NCBI RefSeq assembly: GCF_003105115.1
Contig: NZ_QETH01000033.1
Location: 1 to 46,527 of the forward strand
Length of the DNA stretch: 46,527 bases
Direction of reading: 5' to 3'
Origin: Flavobacterium sp. HTF
GTDB taxonomy: Bacteria > Bacteroidota > Bacteroidia > Flavobacteriales > Flavobacteriaceae
Position 1 is the first letter of the stretch; the number at the start of each line of letters is the position of its first letter. The translations under genes were made by a program, and so were the position numbers. The notes beneath the pieces were generated by a model. It made no database searches. It worked only from the letters and a program-made list of their open reading frames with translations, and was not told the origin of the DNA. Below are positions 1 through 9,032 of the stretch, in pieces.

Positions 1-359
1 ACCTGTTAAAATCTTTTTTTCCTCAAAATATGCATCAGTTTAATGTTTATTCCGAAGATAAAATAATAGCCGGGACGACTGTTTTTGAAACAGAAACCGT
101 TGCTCATTGCCAGTATATCTCAAAGTTTGAAAATGACAATGACTCAGGAAGCCTGGATTTTTTATTTCAATATCTGATTCAGGAAAGATTTGCCAATAAA
201 CGTTTTTTTGATTTCGGTGTTTCGAATGAAAATCAGGGCAAAAAACTAAATGAAGGATTGTCTTACTGGAAAGAAAGTTTTGGAGCCGGTACAATTGTCC
301 ATGATTTTTATAAAGTTGAAACTTCCAATTATACTTTATTAAATAATGTTTTGATATGA
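1..359 (+). CDS. GNAT-family N-acyltransferase, 5'-truncated by window edge
   Basis: The reading frame is open from the first bases of the window, so only the C-terminal ~119 residues are present; the first Met in view (position 30) is probably internal. The visible part resembles the C-terminal half of GNAT/FemAB-like acyltransferases (Acetyltransf_6 type) found in flavobacterial sugar operons. It includes an FFDFG strand, the segment NENQGKKLNEGL and a WKESFGAG turn. Such proteins often sit beside FdtA/FdtB-type genes and may acylate the amino sugar made by the neighbouring aminotransferase. Its stop overlaps the aminotransferase start by 4 bp (ATGA), so the two are translationally coupled. 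The fold is fairly likely; the substrate is inferred from context only. Confidence 0.6.
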   Translation, partial: LLKSFFPQNMHQFNVYSEDKIIAGTTVFETETVAHCQYISKFENDNDSGSLDFLFQYLIQERFANKRFFDFGVSNENQGKKLNEGLSYWKESFGAGTIVHDFYKVETSNYTLLNNVLI

Positions 360-1468
360 TTTCTTTTTTAGATTTAAAAAAAATAAACGAACCGTACGAA
401 ACTGCTTTTCAGGAAAAACTGAAAACGGTTTTGAATAACGGCTGGTATATTTTAGGAAAGGAAACTGAAACATTCGAAAAGGCTTTTGCAGAATATTGTA
501 ATGCTAAATATTGTATCGGAGTAGGGAACGGTCTCGATGCTCTAACTTTGATTTTTAAAGGCTATATTCAGTTAGGAAAACTCCAAAAAGGAGATGAAGT
601 TATGGTTCCTGCGAATACGTATATCGCCAGTATTTTGGCCATTTTAGGAGCAGATTTAGTTCCGGTTTTGGTTGAACCAAGACTTGAAACCTACAATATA
701 AATCCTGATTTGATTAAAGAAAAAATCACCTCTAAAACAAAAGCAGTTTTAGCAGTCCATTTGTACGGGCAATTGGCAGAAATGGATGAAATCAATACAA
801 TTGCAACGGAAAATAATTTATTGGTTGTAGAAGATGCTGCACAGGCACATGGAGCTATCGATAATCGGAATTCTAAAATTTATAATGCAAAACCAGCAAT
901 TGCTTACAGCTTCTATCCCGGTAAAAATTTAGGTGCTTTAGGCGATGGCGGAGCTGTTGTTACAAATGATTCGGAGCTATCAAAAGTGATTTTATCGCTC
1001 CGGAATTATGGTTCTGAAAAAAAATACCATAATGAATATATTGGCGTAAATTCAAGATTAGACGAGTTGCAGGCAGCATTTCTTAACCTGAAATTACCGA
1101 ATCTGGATGTTGATAATGATAAACGCCGCACAATTGCAAAACGTTATTTATCTGAAATTAAAAATGATAAAATCATATTGCCTTTTTGGGATTTTTCGAA
1201 CAATCATGTTTTTCATTTATTTGTTATCAGAACAGAAAACAGGGATGAATTGCAGGACTATTTAACTCAAAATAATATTCAAACCGTAATTCACTATCCG
1301 ATTCCCCCGCACAAGCAAAAAGCATTTCTTCCTGAAGTTTCGGGATGGAATAATTTGTCGTTTCCCATAACGGAAAAAATTCATGATGAAGTTTTGAGCC
1401 TTCCTATTAGTCCTGTTTTAACGGATGACGAGGTGGATTTTGTTGTTGATATTTTAAATCGATACTAA
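356..1468 (+). CDS. DegT/DnrJ/EryC1/StrS-family nucleotide-sugar aminotransferase (FdtB/QdtB-like)
   Basis: This 370-residue PLP enzyme has the usual length for the family. The Schiff-base lysine is K190 in the YPGKNLGALGDGG motif. D160 in VVEDAAQAHGA should contact the pyridine nitrogen, and GNGLDAL (58-64) forms part of the cofactor cup. Family members transfer an amino group from glutamate to a keto-sugar nucleotide. The FdtA-like 3,4-ketoisomerase at 6674 suggests a dTDP-3-keto-6-deoxyhexose substrate, giving a 3-amino-3,6-dideoxyhexose, but the assignment is not proven. The start overlaps the upstream acyltransferase stop (ATGA), and the next gene begins 16 bp downstream, so it belongs to a tight operon. 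Confidence 0.88.
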   Translation: MISFLDLKKINEPYETAFQEKLKTVLNNGWYILGKETETFEKAFAEYCNAKYCIGVGNGLDALTLIFKGYIQLGKLQKGDEVMVPANTYIASILAILGADLVPVLVEPRLETYNINPDLIKEKITSKTKAVLAVHLYGQLAEMDEINTIATENNLLVVEDAAQAHGAIDNRNSKIYNAKPAIAYSFYPGKNLGALGDGGAVVTNDSELSKVILSLRNYGSEKKYHNEYIGVNSRLDELQAAFLNLKLPNLDVDNDKRRTIAKRYLSEIKNDKIILPFWDFSNNHVFHLFVIRTENRDELQDYLTQNNIQTVIHYPIPPHKQKAFLPEVSGWNNLSFPITEKIHDEVLSLPISPVLTDDEVDFVVDILNRY

Positions 1469-1484
1469 TTTTAATTTGGCAAAA

Positions 1485-2801
1485 ATGACAGAACTGAAAT
1501 TAGCTATCAAAAAATATGTACCGGAAAAAATCTGGATTTCGCTTATTAAAATTTATAATTTCATGCATTTCAGGGCGTTTTATAGCTCGTATTTAATCAG
1601 TAAAGCGCCTGAAAAACATCAAAAAGCTCTTGAAATTGTCAGGAAAAAGGATAAAGTAAAAGTTGCCTTCTTTTTGATTCATGAATCTGTATGGAAATAT
1701 GATGTTCTTTTTGACTTAATGATAAAACATCCCAGATTCGAACCTGTACTATTTGTTTGTCCGGCAGTAAATTTTGGTATGGAAAACATGTTGTTTGAGA
1801 TGAACAAATCATACGATGCATTTAAAAAGAAAGGCTATGATATCATTAAAACGTATGATAATGAAACGGGAGAATACCTGGATATAAAAAAAACATTCTC
1901 ACCGGATATAGTTTTTTTTACAAATCCATATGAAGGTCTTCAGGATTACAGGTACTATATAAAACATTTTTCAGACACACTGACGTGTTATGTGCCTTAT
2001 GCTATTATGACCACGAATTATGATGCTTTTTATAATTTAAATTTTCATAATCTTGTCTGGAGATTTTTTTCAGAAACTCCAATTCATCAAAAAATAGCAT
2101 TTCAGAAACAACGCAATAAAGGAAAGAATAATATTGTAACAGGTTATCCGGGATTTGATCAGTTGTTAACTAATAAAACTCCAAATAATACTGTTTGGAA
2201 AAATAAAAATGCCAACCTAAAAAAAATAATCTGGGCACCGCACCATTCTATGAATGAGCTAAATAAGGTGTCAAATTTTTTAGAGTATTTCGATGTGTTT
2301 TTAGATTTAGCAATAATGTACAAGGATAAATTACAAATAGCATTTAAGCCACATCCGTTATTAAGAGTTAAATTAGAGAATGATTTAAACTGGGGTAAGG
2401 AAAAAACGGATAATTATTATAATAAATGGATGAATCTGGAAAATGGTCAGTTTGAAAATTCAGATTATGCAGATTTATTTTTAACATCAGATGCTTTGAT
2501 TCATGATTGTGGGTCATTTATGGCAGAATATCTTATCACAGGAAAGCCTTCTCTTTTTATGATCCGAAATGAAGCTGTGATGAAAGAATGGAGTGAGTTT
2601 GGCGAAAAGGCTGTCGGGGTACATTATCAATCCAGAAATAAAGAACAATTGATTCATTTCATTGAAAATGTTGTTTTGAATGAAAATGATCCGATGCAAA
2701 AAAAGCGTAATAATTTTGTAGAAAATAATTTATTGCAAAAAAGCAATTTAACTGCATCTCAAAACATAATGAATTATTTGGAAACGCAATTTTTTAATTA
2801 A
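1485..2801 (+). CDS. CDP-glycerol glycerophosphotransferase (TagB/TagF)-family polyol-phosphate transferase
   Basis: The 438-residue protein has the GT-B-like signatures of the teichoic-acid polymerase family (PF04464): WAPHHSMN at about 250-257, FKPHPLLR at about 287-294, and SDALIHDCGSFMAEYL at about 335-350, where conserved His and Ser/Asp residues bind the CDP-polyol. I chose ATG 1485 over the in-frame TTG at 1476, which adds only three residues. Family members add glycerol-phosphate or ribitol-phosphate from the CDP-polyol. The next gene looks like a CDP-ribitol synthase, so ribitol-phosphate transfer to a surface glycan is the favoured role (inference). No signal peptide is seen; it should act at the cytoplasmic face of the inner membrane. 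It is part of the 1-5671 operon. Confidence 0.8.
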   Translation: MTELKLAIKKYVPEKIWISLIKIYNFMHFRAFYSSYLISKAPEKHQKALEIVRKKDKVKVAFFLIHESVWKYDVLFDLMIKHPRFEPVLFVCPAVNFGMENMLFEMNKSYDAFKKKGYDIIKTYDNETGEYLDIKKTFSPDIVFFTNPYEGLQDYRYYIKHFSDTLTCYVPYAIMTTNYDAFYNLNFHNLVWRFFSETPIHQKIAFQKQRNKGKNNIVTGYPGFDQLLTNKTPNNTVWKNKNANLKKIIWAPHHSMNELNKVSNFLEYFDVFLDLAIMYKDKLQIAFKPHPLLRVKLENDLNWGKEKTDNYYNKWMNLENGQFENSDYADLFLTSDALIHDCGSFMAEYLITGKPSLFMIRNEAVMKEWSEFGEKAVGVHYQSRNKEQLIHFIENVVLNENDPMQKKRNNFVENNLLQKSNLTASQNIMNYLETQFFN

Positions 2802-2838
2802 TTCACCTGAAAATTTAAACTTTATTTAAAAATAATAA

Positions 2839-4194
2839 ATGAATATAGCTGTCATTTTAGCGGGAGGAACGGGAATCAGGCTGGAAAAATCTTTGCCTAA
2901 ACAGTTTTTTAAAGTTGCCGGAAAGATGGTTATCGAACATGCAGTTGATGCATTTGAAAGAAATGAATTAATTGATGAAATAGCCATTGTTATTAATAAA
3001 CACTATCTTTTTATGGTGGAAGATATGATTATTAAAAACGAGTGGAAAAAAGTTAAAAGAGTTTTAATTGGAGGCGAAGAACGATATCATTCGAGTCTTG
3101 CAGCCGTTAATGCTTATAATGAACTGAAAGATGCTAATCTGATTTTTCATGATGCTGCGCGTCCCTTAATAAGTCAAAGAATTATCAATGATGTTGTAAA
3201 AGCAATGTACAATTATCATGCTGTTGATGTTGCTATTAATTCTGCGGATACCATTATTGAAATTGAAAATGATATAATAACTGCTATTCCGGAGAGAATA
3301 AAAATGCGCAGAGGCCAGACTCCACAAGGGTTTAGGCAGGAAATTATTTCTAAAGCATATGAGTTGGCGCTAAAGGATAAAGATTTTAAAGCAACTGACG
3401 ATTGTGGAGTGGTGAAAAAATATTTGCCTGAAGAAAAAATTTATGTGGTAAACGGCGAAGAAGTCAATATGAAGCTGACTTATCCCGAGGATACTTATTT
3501 ACTTGATAAATTATTTCAATTGCGTTCGGTTGAAATTCAGAATATCCAACTGTCTACAGCATCTTTATCGGATAAGGTTTTGGTTGTTTTTGGGGGGTCT
3601 TATGGAATCGGAAAAAGTATTGTAGATTTAGGAAAACTAAACGGAATTCGTGTTTATAGTTTTTCCCGAAGTGAAAACAATGTAGATATTTCTGATATGG
3701 ATTCGGTTAAGAATGCTTTAGAGAAAGTATATCAAATAGAACATAAAATCGATTTTATAATTAACACAGCAGGAGTATTATATAAAGAGCCATTAGAGAC
3801 AATGAAGTATGAAAATATTATGGATTCTATAAATGTTAATTATACCGGAATGATTAATATTGCGCTTGCATCATTGCCTTATTTTAAAAAATCAAAAGGA
3901 CGTATTTTGTTTTTTACTTCCAGCTCGTATACAAGGGGAAGGGCTTTTTACAGTATTTATTCGTCTAGTAAAGCTGCAACTGTCAATTTTGTGCAGGCAA
4001 TTTCACAGGAATGGGAAACACTTGGGATTAAAGTAAATTGTATGAACCCTGAGCGTACACAAACACCTATGCGAATAAAAAATTTTGGTAACGAACCCGA
4101 AAACACTTTGTTAAAACCGGAAACTGTAGCTTTGCGATGTATCCAGACTTTGTTGTCTGATTATACTGGACAAGTTATAGATGTACGACTTTAA
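2839..4194 (+). CDS. Bifunctional IspD-like cytidylyltransferase / short-chain dehydrogenase (CDP-ribitol synthase type, Bcs1/Acs1-like)
   Basis: This is a two-domain fusion of 451 residues. Residues 1-~230 form an IspD/TarI-type cytidylyltransferase, with ILAGGTGIRLEKSLPKQF (6-23) for CTP binding, HDAARPL (104-110) and KMRRGQTPQGF (155-165). Residues ~245-451 form an SDR Rossmann domain, with GGSYGIG (252-258), NTAGV (309-313), serines 361-363 and catalytic Y374/K378. The same domain order occurs in Haemophilus Bcs1/Acs1, which reduce ribulose-5-phosphate and couple ribitol-5-phosphate to CTP. Eukaryotic ISPD/CRPPA has a related layout. A CDP-ribitol role fits the adjacent TagF-like gene. 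A plain IspD isoprenoid role is unlikely because IspD has no SDR domain. Confidence 0.82.
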   Translation: MNIAVILAGGTGIRLEKSLPKQFFKVAGKMVIEHAVDAFERNELIDEIAIVINKHYLFMVEDMIIKNEWKKVKRVLIGGEERYHSSLAAVNAYNELKDANLIFHDAARPLISQRIINDVVKAMYNYHAVDVAINSADTIIEIENDIITAIPERIKMRRGQTPQGFRQEIISKAYELALKDKDFKATDDCGVVKKYLPEEKIYVVNGEEVNMKLTYPEDTYLLDKLFQLRSVEIQNIQLSTASLSDKVLVVFGGSYGIGKSIVDLGKLNGIRVYSFSRSENNVDISDMDSVKNALEKVYQIEHKIDFIINTAGVLYKEPLETMKYENIMDSINVNYTGMINIALASLPYFKKSKGRILFFTSSSYTRGRAFYSIYSSSKAATVNFVQAISQEWETLGIKVNCMNPERTQTPMRIKNFGNEPENTLLKPETVALRCIQTLLSDYTGQVIDVRL

Positions 4195-4207
4195 ACCAAT
4201 AAATTAG

Positions 4208-5671
4208 ATGCACAATACCTCTCTGAAATCAATAGCAACAAAAGGGATTTTTTGGTCTGCGGTTGATAAATTTGCCGTTCAGATAGGGCAATTCATTGTG
4301 AGTGTCGTTCTTGCCCGAATTTTATTGCCGGAAGATTTTGGCTTAATAGGAATGTTAGCCATTTTTATAGCTCTTTCGCAGACTTTTATCGAAAGTGGTC
4401 TGGGCATTGGATTAATTCAAAGACAAGTTAGGTCCGATATTGATTTTTCGACTGTATTTGTATTTAATTTAGTGGTAAGCAGTTTTTTTTATTTACTGTT
4501 GTTTTTCTCAGCACCATTTATAGCGATATTTTTTAATCAGCCACAATTAACAGATTTAGTACGGGTTTTAGGCTTGAGCTTATTTTTAAATGCTATTGCA
4601 ATAGTTCAAAAAACTAAATTAACAATTGCTATCGATTTCAAATCTATTGCCAAGAGTAATGTAATAGCAGTGTTTGTGGGTGGGTTATGTGGTGTGTTAG
4701 CTGCAATAAACGGATATGGAGTCTGGTCATTGGTTATTCAGAGTTTAGTTGGGGCTTTAGCATCATCAATTACGTTATGGTTTTTAAGTAAGTGGAGCCC
4801 GTCAATTTTGTTTTCAAAGAAATCATTTGAATCTTTATTCCGCTACGGTTCAAAAATTCTTCTTGCTGGTTTGTATGCCCAGTTGTTAAATAATGTTTAT
4901 AATATATGTTTGGGAAAATTCTACCCGACAGCTTCACTAGGTTATTATACAAGAGCTAAAAGTTTTGCAGACTTGTCAGCAGGGACAATTGTTAGTGTAA
5001 TACAGCAGGCGACATTTCCAGTTCTTACCACAGTCCAAAACGATAAGGAGAAATTAGTTTCTATTTACAGTCGGATGATTCGTATGTCGGCTTTTTTAAT
5101 TATTCCGCTTATGACACTTATTGCTTTACTGGCAAAACCTATCGTCATATTACTACTTACTGAAAAATGGATTTCTCTGATTCCGCTTTTACAATGGATG
5201 GTTTTCGCACGTATTTTTCTTCCTATGAGTGCAATAAATATGAATTTATTAAATGCAGTTGGTCGCTCTGATTTATACTTAAAAGTCGATTTGTCTAAAT
5301 TGCCATTAATTATATTAGCCATGATAATCACAATTCCGTTAGGAGTAAAAGCGATTATAATTGGTCATGTAATTACATCAGCGATGGCATTTATTATAAA
5401 CGCATATTTGCCCGGAAAGCTATATGGCTATGGGGCAATAAGTCAGTTAAAAGATATGCTGCCTGTTTTTGTAGCTACAGTAGGAATGGCAGTTTCGGTA
5501 TTTGCTGTGTCCTGTTTTATAGAAAATTTAATACTTCAGTTATTTTTAGGATCTCTACTTGGACTGATAACTTATTTGTCTATATGCAGACTGCTAAAAT
5601 TAGAGGAATTAAAAGAGTTTTGGAAGTTGTTTTTAAGTCTGAAAAGAAAGGTGGTAAAAGAAGAGATTTAA
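4208..5671 (+). CDS. Wzx-type polysaccharide flippase / lipopolysaccharide biosynthesis protein
   Basis: The 487-residue integral membrane protein has about 12-14 hydrophobic helices along its whole length. It carries the N-terminal segment typical of the RfbX/WzxC group of the MOP superfamily: FWSAVDKFAVQIGQFIVSV at about 16-34, followed by LARILLPEDFGLIGM. Such proteins flip undecaprenyl-linked repeat units across the inner membrane. It starts 13 bp after the cytidylyltransferase gene and ends the first + strand operon; the next gene is convergent, 7 bp away. The exact glycan cannot be read from the sequence. Confidence 0.85.
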   Translation: MHNTSLKSIATKGIFWSAVDKFAVQIGQFIVSVVLARILLPEDFGLIGMLAIFIALSQTFIESGLGIGLIQRQVRSDIDFSTVFVFNLVVSSFFYLLLFFSAPFIAIFFNQPQLTDLVRVLGLSLFLNAIAIVQKTKLTIAIDFKSIAKSNVIAVFVGGLCGVLAAINGYGVWSLVIQSLVGALASSITLWFLSKWSPSILFSKKSFESLFRYGSKILLAGLYAQLLNNVYNICLGKFYPTASLGYYTRAKSFADLSAGTIVSVIQQATFPVLTTVQNDKEKLVSIYSRMIRMSAFLIIPLMTLIALLAKPIVILLLTEKWISLIPLLQWMVFARIFLPMSAINMNLLNAVGRSDLYLKVDLSKLPLIILAMIITIPLGVKAIIIGHVITSAMAFIINAYLPGKLYGYGAISQLKDMLPVFVATVGMAVSVFAVSCFIENLILQLFLGSLLGLITYLSICRLLKLEELKEFWKLFLSLKRKVVKEEI

Positions 5672-5678
5672 AATATTC

Positions 5679-6584
5679 TTAGTATTTTTTAAAATTTGTT
5701 CTCAAAAATAGCCAAAATCGTAAGCCTATATTTCTGCAAAGTAATCCATAAGCCTTTATTTTAAAAGTATGTACTATTTCATGATGTACCCTTTTTTGTA
5801 TACCAAGATCTTCCTTTTTTGTTTGATTTAGTTTAATAGCTTTTTTTAAAATCAGATAAGTTGATAAGTTGATTTCTTTAAATCGTGCTTTACGACTATT
5901 ATAAAAGTTATCAGTTAATGAGTTGTGTGAAATCCTTTTTTTAATTAGAATTTTATCGATATACTCAAATTCATATAAACGGGATGATCGTATCCAAAAA
6001 TCCAAATCCTCATAAGCAAGCATTTCGTCGTAACCATTTAACGAATCATAAACTGATTTTTTAGCCATTGAAGAAACAGAACAAATACTATTTCCACCAG
6101 AAAGAACACTCAGATAAATATTGCCAGTTTGTCTTTTTTCGATAGTTTTAAGATTTTGATCTACTGGAAAGAAATAAGAATTAAATTCGCCGGTTTCATT
6201 AATCAATTCAGCATTTCCATAAACAACTCCCAGATTTTTAAAAGAGCTTTCTGTAAAGGTTTTTATTTGCTGCGAAATGCATTCAGGAAATAAAACATCA
6301 TCTGCAGCAAGATCTATTATATAATCTCCTTTTGCTAATCTAAGCGCTTTATTAAAGGATTTAGTATTTCCTAAATTGGTTTTATTATGGATAAATTTAG
6401 CTTTTGGATAATCTAAAATCCATTTCTCAATTACGTTTTTAGAATTATCACTGCTGCAGTCATCTACAATTATTAATTCAATATACGGGTAATCCTGATT
6501 GATAACCGAAAGTAAACTCTCAAAGACAAACTTTTCATGATTGTAACAAAGGCAAATAACTGTAACTAATAATTTATTTTGCAT
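5679..6584 (-). CDS. Family 2 glycosyltransferase
   Basis: This 301-residue protein is a GT-A glycosyltransferase. Its N-terminal strand VTVICLCYNHEKFVFESL is the classic GT2 start. The nucleotide-binding acidic residues are in VDDCSSDN (40-47), and the DXD-equivalent is LAADD (92-96). A later YEDLDFW segment supplies the ED motif expected near the catalytic base. It lies in the polysaccharide cluster and probably adds one sugar to the lipid-linked repeat unit, but donor and acceptor cannot be predicted. It is convergent with the Wzx gene and divergent from the FdtA-like gene. Confidence 0.85.
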   Translation of the reverse strand: MQNKLLVTVICLCYNHEKFVFESLLSVINQDYPYIELIIVDDCSSDNSKNVIEKWILDYPKAKFIHNKTNLGNTKSFNKALRLAKGDYIIDLAADDVLFPECISQQIKTFTESSFKNLGVVYGNAELINETGEFNSYFFPVDQNLKTIEKRQTGNIYLSVLSGGNSICSVSSMAKKSVYDSLNGYDEMLAYEDLDFWIRSSRLYEFEYIDKILIKKRISHNSLTDNFYNSRKARFKEINLSTYLILKKAIKLNQTKKEDLGIQKRVHHEIVHTFKIKAYGLLCRNIGLRFWLFLRTNFKKY

Positions 6585-6610
6585 ATTGTTTTTAAAGAGT
6601 TATATATTTG
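6578..6610 (+). promoter_or_regulatory. Candidate Bacteroidota promoter for the FdtA-like gene
   Basis: TTTG at 6578-6581 and TATATTTG at 6603-6610 match the Bacteroidota -33 (TTTG) and -7 (TAnnTTTG) boxes. The 21-nt spacing lies within the usual range. Transcription would start about 57 nt before the ATG at 6674. Confidence 0.55.
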
Positions 6611-6673
6611 ATACGAAAATAACAAATCAATAATTATTGTGCCTAACAAAAAATGTAAAATTGAGATAAGCTT

Positions 6674-7066
6674 ATGAATATAATTTTGATTGATTTTCCA
6701 AAAGTTGAAAATATATTAGGCAATATTGCAGTAATTGAAAATGATACTATTCCTTTTGAAATAAAAAGGGTCTACTATTTGTATGATATCCCAAGTTCTT
6801 CTAAACGAGGAGGGCATTCTCATAAAAAACTACAACAGATTTTAATTGCAATTTCAGGAAGCTTTGATGTAGTTTTAAAAGATGGTAAAACTAAAAAAAC
6901 AATCACTTTAAATAAACCGGATAAATGGTTGTTGATTGAAAATAATATTTGGCGCGAACTTGAAAATTTTTCATCAGGAGCAGTTTGTCTCGTTTTAGCT
7001 TCGGAAGTTTTTGATGAAGATGATTATTTGCGAGATTATAATGATTTTTTGAAATCAAAAAAATGA
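6674..7066 (+). CDS. FdtA/QdtA-like sugar 3,4-ketoisomerase (WxcM-like cupin)
   Basis: A small cupin of 130 residues, the usual length for dTDP-4-oxo-6-deoxyhexose 3,4-ketoisomerases. The signature RGGHSHKK (45-52) carries the paired histidines H48 and H50 of the active site, and the C-terminal YLRDYNDFL (118-126) is the characteristic tail. The enzyme moves the keto group from C4 to C3 of a dTDP-6-deoxyhexose, which a DegT aminotransferase such as the one at 356 then aminates. The gene has its own promoter and overlaps the next gene by 4 bp (ATGA). Separation from the aminotransferase by five genes is unusual. It could serve a second sugar pathway outside the window. Confidence 0.85.
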   Translation: MNIILIDFPKVENILGNIAVIENDTIPFEIKRVYYLYDIPSSSKRGGHSHKKLQQILIAISGSFDVVLKDGKTKKTITLNKPDKWLLIENNIWRELENFSSGAVCLVLASEVFDEDDYLRDYNDFLKSKK

Positions 7067-8154
7067 AGTTACTCTATATAACACAAAGGGCAAATGAAGA
7101 AGGAGGAGTGCAGAGAGTACTTTCAGTAAAAACAAATTATTTGATCGAAAAATTTAATTATGAAATTTCTGTTATTACTCAAAATGCAGGAGATAAAGAT
7201 CTCTTTTTTGAGTTTAATAAGAAGATAAAATTTTATGATATTTCATTAAAAAGCAATAAAGCTTTCAATTTACTTCAGTATAAAAAAGAGTTACAGCAAT
7301 ACATTAAAAAAATACAGCCGGATTGTATTATTGTTTGTGATTTTGCTTTAAAATCATTCTCAATTCCTTTGCTGATAAAAACTAAAACTCCTATAATATT
7401 TGAAGCACATGGTTCTAAATTTAATGAATATAAAGAATCTCGTTTTTATGGTCTTATAAATAAACTTAAATACCAATATCGAAATTATTGTGCTTCTCAA
7501 TTTTTGTATTTTGTTGCGCTTTCAGAAGAGAGCCTTAACGAATGGTCCGTCAAAAATGGTGTAGTAATTTCTAACCCTTTATGGATTGGGACCAAATCTT
7601 TTTCTGATCTGGAGTCAAAAAAAATTATTGCCGTTGCAAGGCATTCGTATGAAAAAGGAATTGACAGGTTACTGCAAATCTGGAAATCTGTTACCGAAAA
7701 ACACCCAGACTGGTTATTGGAGATTTATGGTAAACCGAGCGAAGATTTACAATTTCCCAACTTGGCAAAAAAGTTAAAGATTGAAAATAGTACTGCATTT
7801 TTAAATCCGGTTAAAGATATTCATGAAAAATATAAAACCGCATCAATATTGGTAATGACTTCCAGAAATGAAGCGCAGCCGATGGTTTTAATTGAAGGCA
7901 TGGCTTTTGGTTTGCCTTCTGTTGCTTATGATTGTCCTGTTGGGCCAAGGACAATTATACGTAATAATAAAAACGGATTTTTAATAGAAGACGGAAATAA
8001 AGATTCTTTTATTGAGAAATTAAACCTTTTGATAGAGGATAGCAATTTGAGAATAAAAATGGGAGCAGAAGCAATAAAAAGTGTGGAAAAATATAATTTG
8101 GAATCTATAATGCAGCAATGGAAAACCTTATTTGAATCAATAGTAAAATCTTAG
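7063..8154 (+). CDS. GT4-family glycosyltransferase
   Basis: The 363-residue protein has the GT-B fold of family 4. The N-terminal domain starts with LLYITQRANEEGGVQRVL (glycine-rich acceptor loop). The C-terminal domain has VARHSYEKGIDRLL (191-204) and the EX7E motif at E270-E278 (TSRNEAQPMVLIEGMAFGLP). It resembles enzymes that use UDP-hexoses or UDP-HexNAc with retention of configuration. It is coupled to the FdtA-like gene through an ATGA overlap and its stop overlaps the convergent GT2 gene by 3 bp. The specific linkage is unknown. Confidence 0.85.
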   Translation: MKLLYITQRANEEGGVQRVLSVKTNYLIEKFNYEISVITQNAGDKDLFFEFNKKIKFYDISLKSNKAFNLLQYKKELQQYIKKIQPDCIIVCDFALKSFSIPLLIKTKTPIIFEAHGSKFNEYKESRFYGLINKLKYQYRNYCASQFLYFVALSEESLNEWSVKNGVVISNPLWIGTKSFSDLESKKIIAVARHSYEKGIDRLLQIWKSVTEKHPDWLLEIYGKPSEDLQFPNLAKKLKIENSTAFLNPVKDIHEKYKTASILVMTSRNEAQPMVLIEGMAFGLPSVAYDCPVGPRTIIRNNKNGFLIEDGNKDSFIEKLNLLIEDSNLRIKMGAEAIKSVEKYNLESIMQQWKTLFESIVKS

Positions 8155-9032
8155 TCGACACTACAATAATATCCCAATCGATAAATATCAAAAAGAAAAA
8201 GCGATGGTTTTTTACTTAATAACTGCTTTACAAATAATGGTTTAAAAACTCTAAAGCCAAAACCAATCAGAGATGTAAGACGATATTTTTTTATGATTTG
8301 AAAATAGTGTGAAAGTTTTACATAATCAGAAGAAATTAAATTGGAATCAACTAAATTCTTTAATCCAATAACTGCTTCTTCAGATTTTTTTAAAAACGTT
8401 TTGCTATCCTCAATTCCTAAATGATAAACCGGATTTTCAATATGAATACTTTCAACTTTATTTTGCATTAATTCATACGAAAACAAAGTATCTTCATGTC
8501 TAAGATTCGGAATGTTTTCATTAAAATGTACCTTAGAAAAAAGACTTTTTTTAATTAAAAAATTCAAAGTCAGGAAAGAGAGATACAGATTTTTTCCCCG
8601 TTCAGAAGCACTTAAAGCTTCTCTTTTTATACCGTAAATCCACCGCAAAAGCTCATTCTTTGATGGTTTGCTGTTTTGATATAAAATACCTCCGTAAACT
8701 ACCTTTTCGCTGGTATTAATTTGTGAAATATAGTTAGAAATAAAGTTATCATGAACGGGAATTGTGTCTGCATCCAGAAAAAGCAGATTTTCATAAACTG
8801 CTTTTTGAGAGAGTAAATTCCGAATGGCACTTCGTCCGATATTTTTTTCTAAAACAACAAATGAAGAATTTTGAAATTGATTAATTTGTTGATTTTCATT
8901 TGTAAAAAGACTTGATGCATCATCCAGACAAATGATTTCAAAAGGGATATTTAATTCCGCAACCTGATTATGCAGTTTTTCAACTAATGAAAAGGCATTA
9001 TAATTATAAACCGGAATTAAAATAGAAAGCAT
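8151..9032 (-). CDS. Family 2 glycosyltransferase
   Basis: A 293-residue GT-A enzyme. Its N-terminal SILIPVYNYNAFSLV is typical of GT2. DDAS (37-40) binds the nucleotide, DAD (87-89) in LLFLDADT binds the metal, and RHEDTLFSYEL supplies the ED motif. The start codon overlaps the ftsE stop by one base (TAATG), so it is probably translated by re-initiation after ftsE. Its end overlaps the convergent GT4 gene. Its position suggests that it belongs to the polysaccharide cluster even though it is transcribed from the ftsE side. Confidence 0.83.
   Translation of the reverse strand: MLSILIPVYNYNAFSLVEKLHNQVAELNIPFEIICLDDASSLFTNENQQINQFQNSSFVVLEKNIGRSAIRNLLSQKAVYENLLFLDADTIPVHDNFISNYISQINTSEKVVYGGILYQNSKPSKNELLRWIYGIKREALSASERGKNLYLSFLTLNFLIKKSLFSKVHFNENIPNLRHEDTLFSYELMQNKVESIHIENPVYHLGIEDSKTFLKKSEEAVIGLKNLVDSNLISSDYVKLSHYFQIIKKYRLTSLIGFGFRVFKPLFVKQLLSKKPSLFLFDIYRLGYYCSVD

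Noticed and set aside
1476..1484. TTG start for the TagF-like gene
   Set aside because: An ATG three codons later is a better start and nothing conserved lies before it.
2839..3530. Cytidylyltransferase domain as isoprenoid-pathway IspD
   Set aside because: The fused SDR domain and the TagF-like neighbour fit CDP-ribitol synthesis better.
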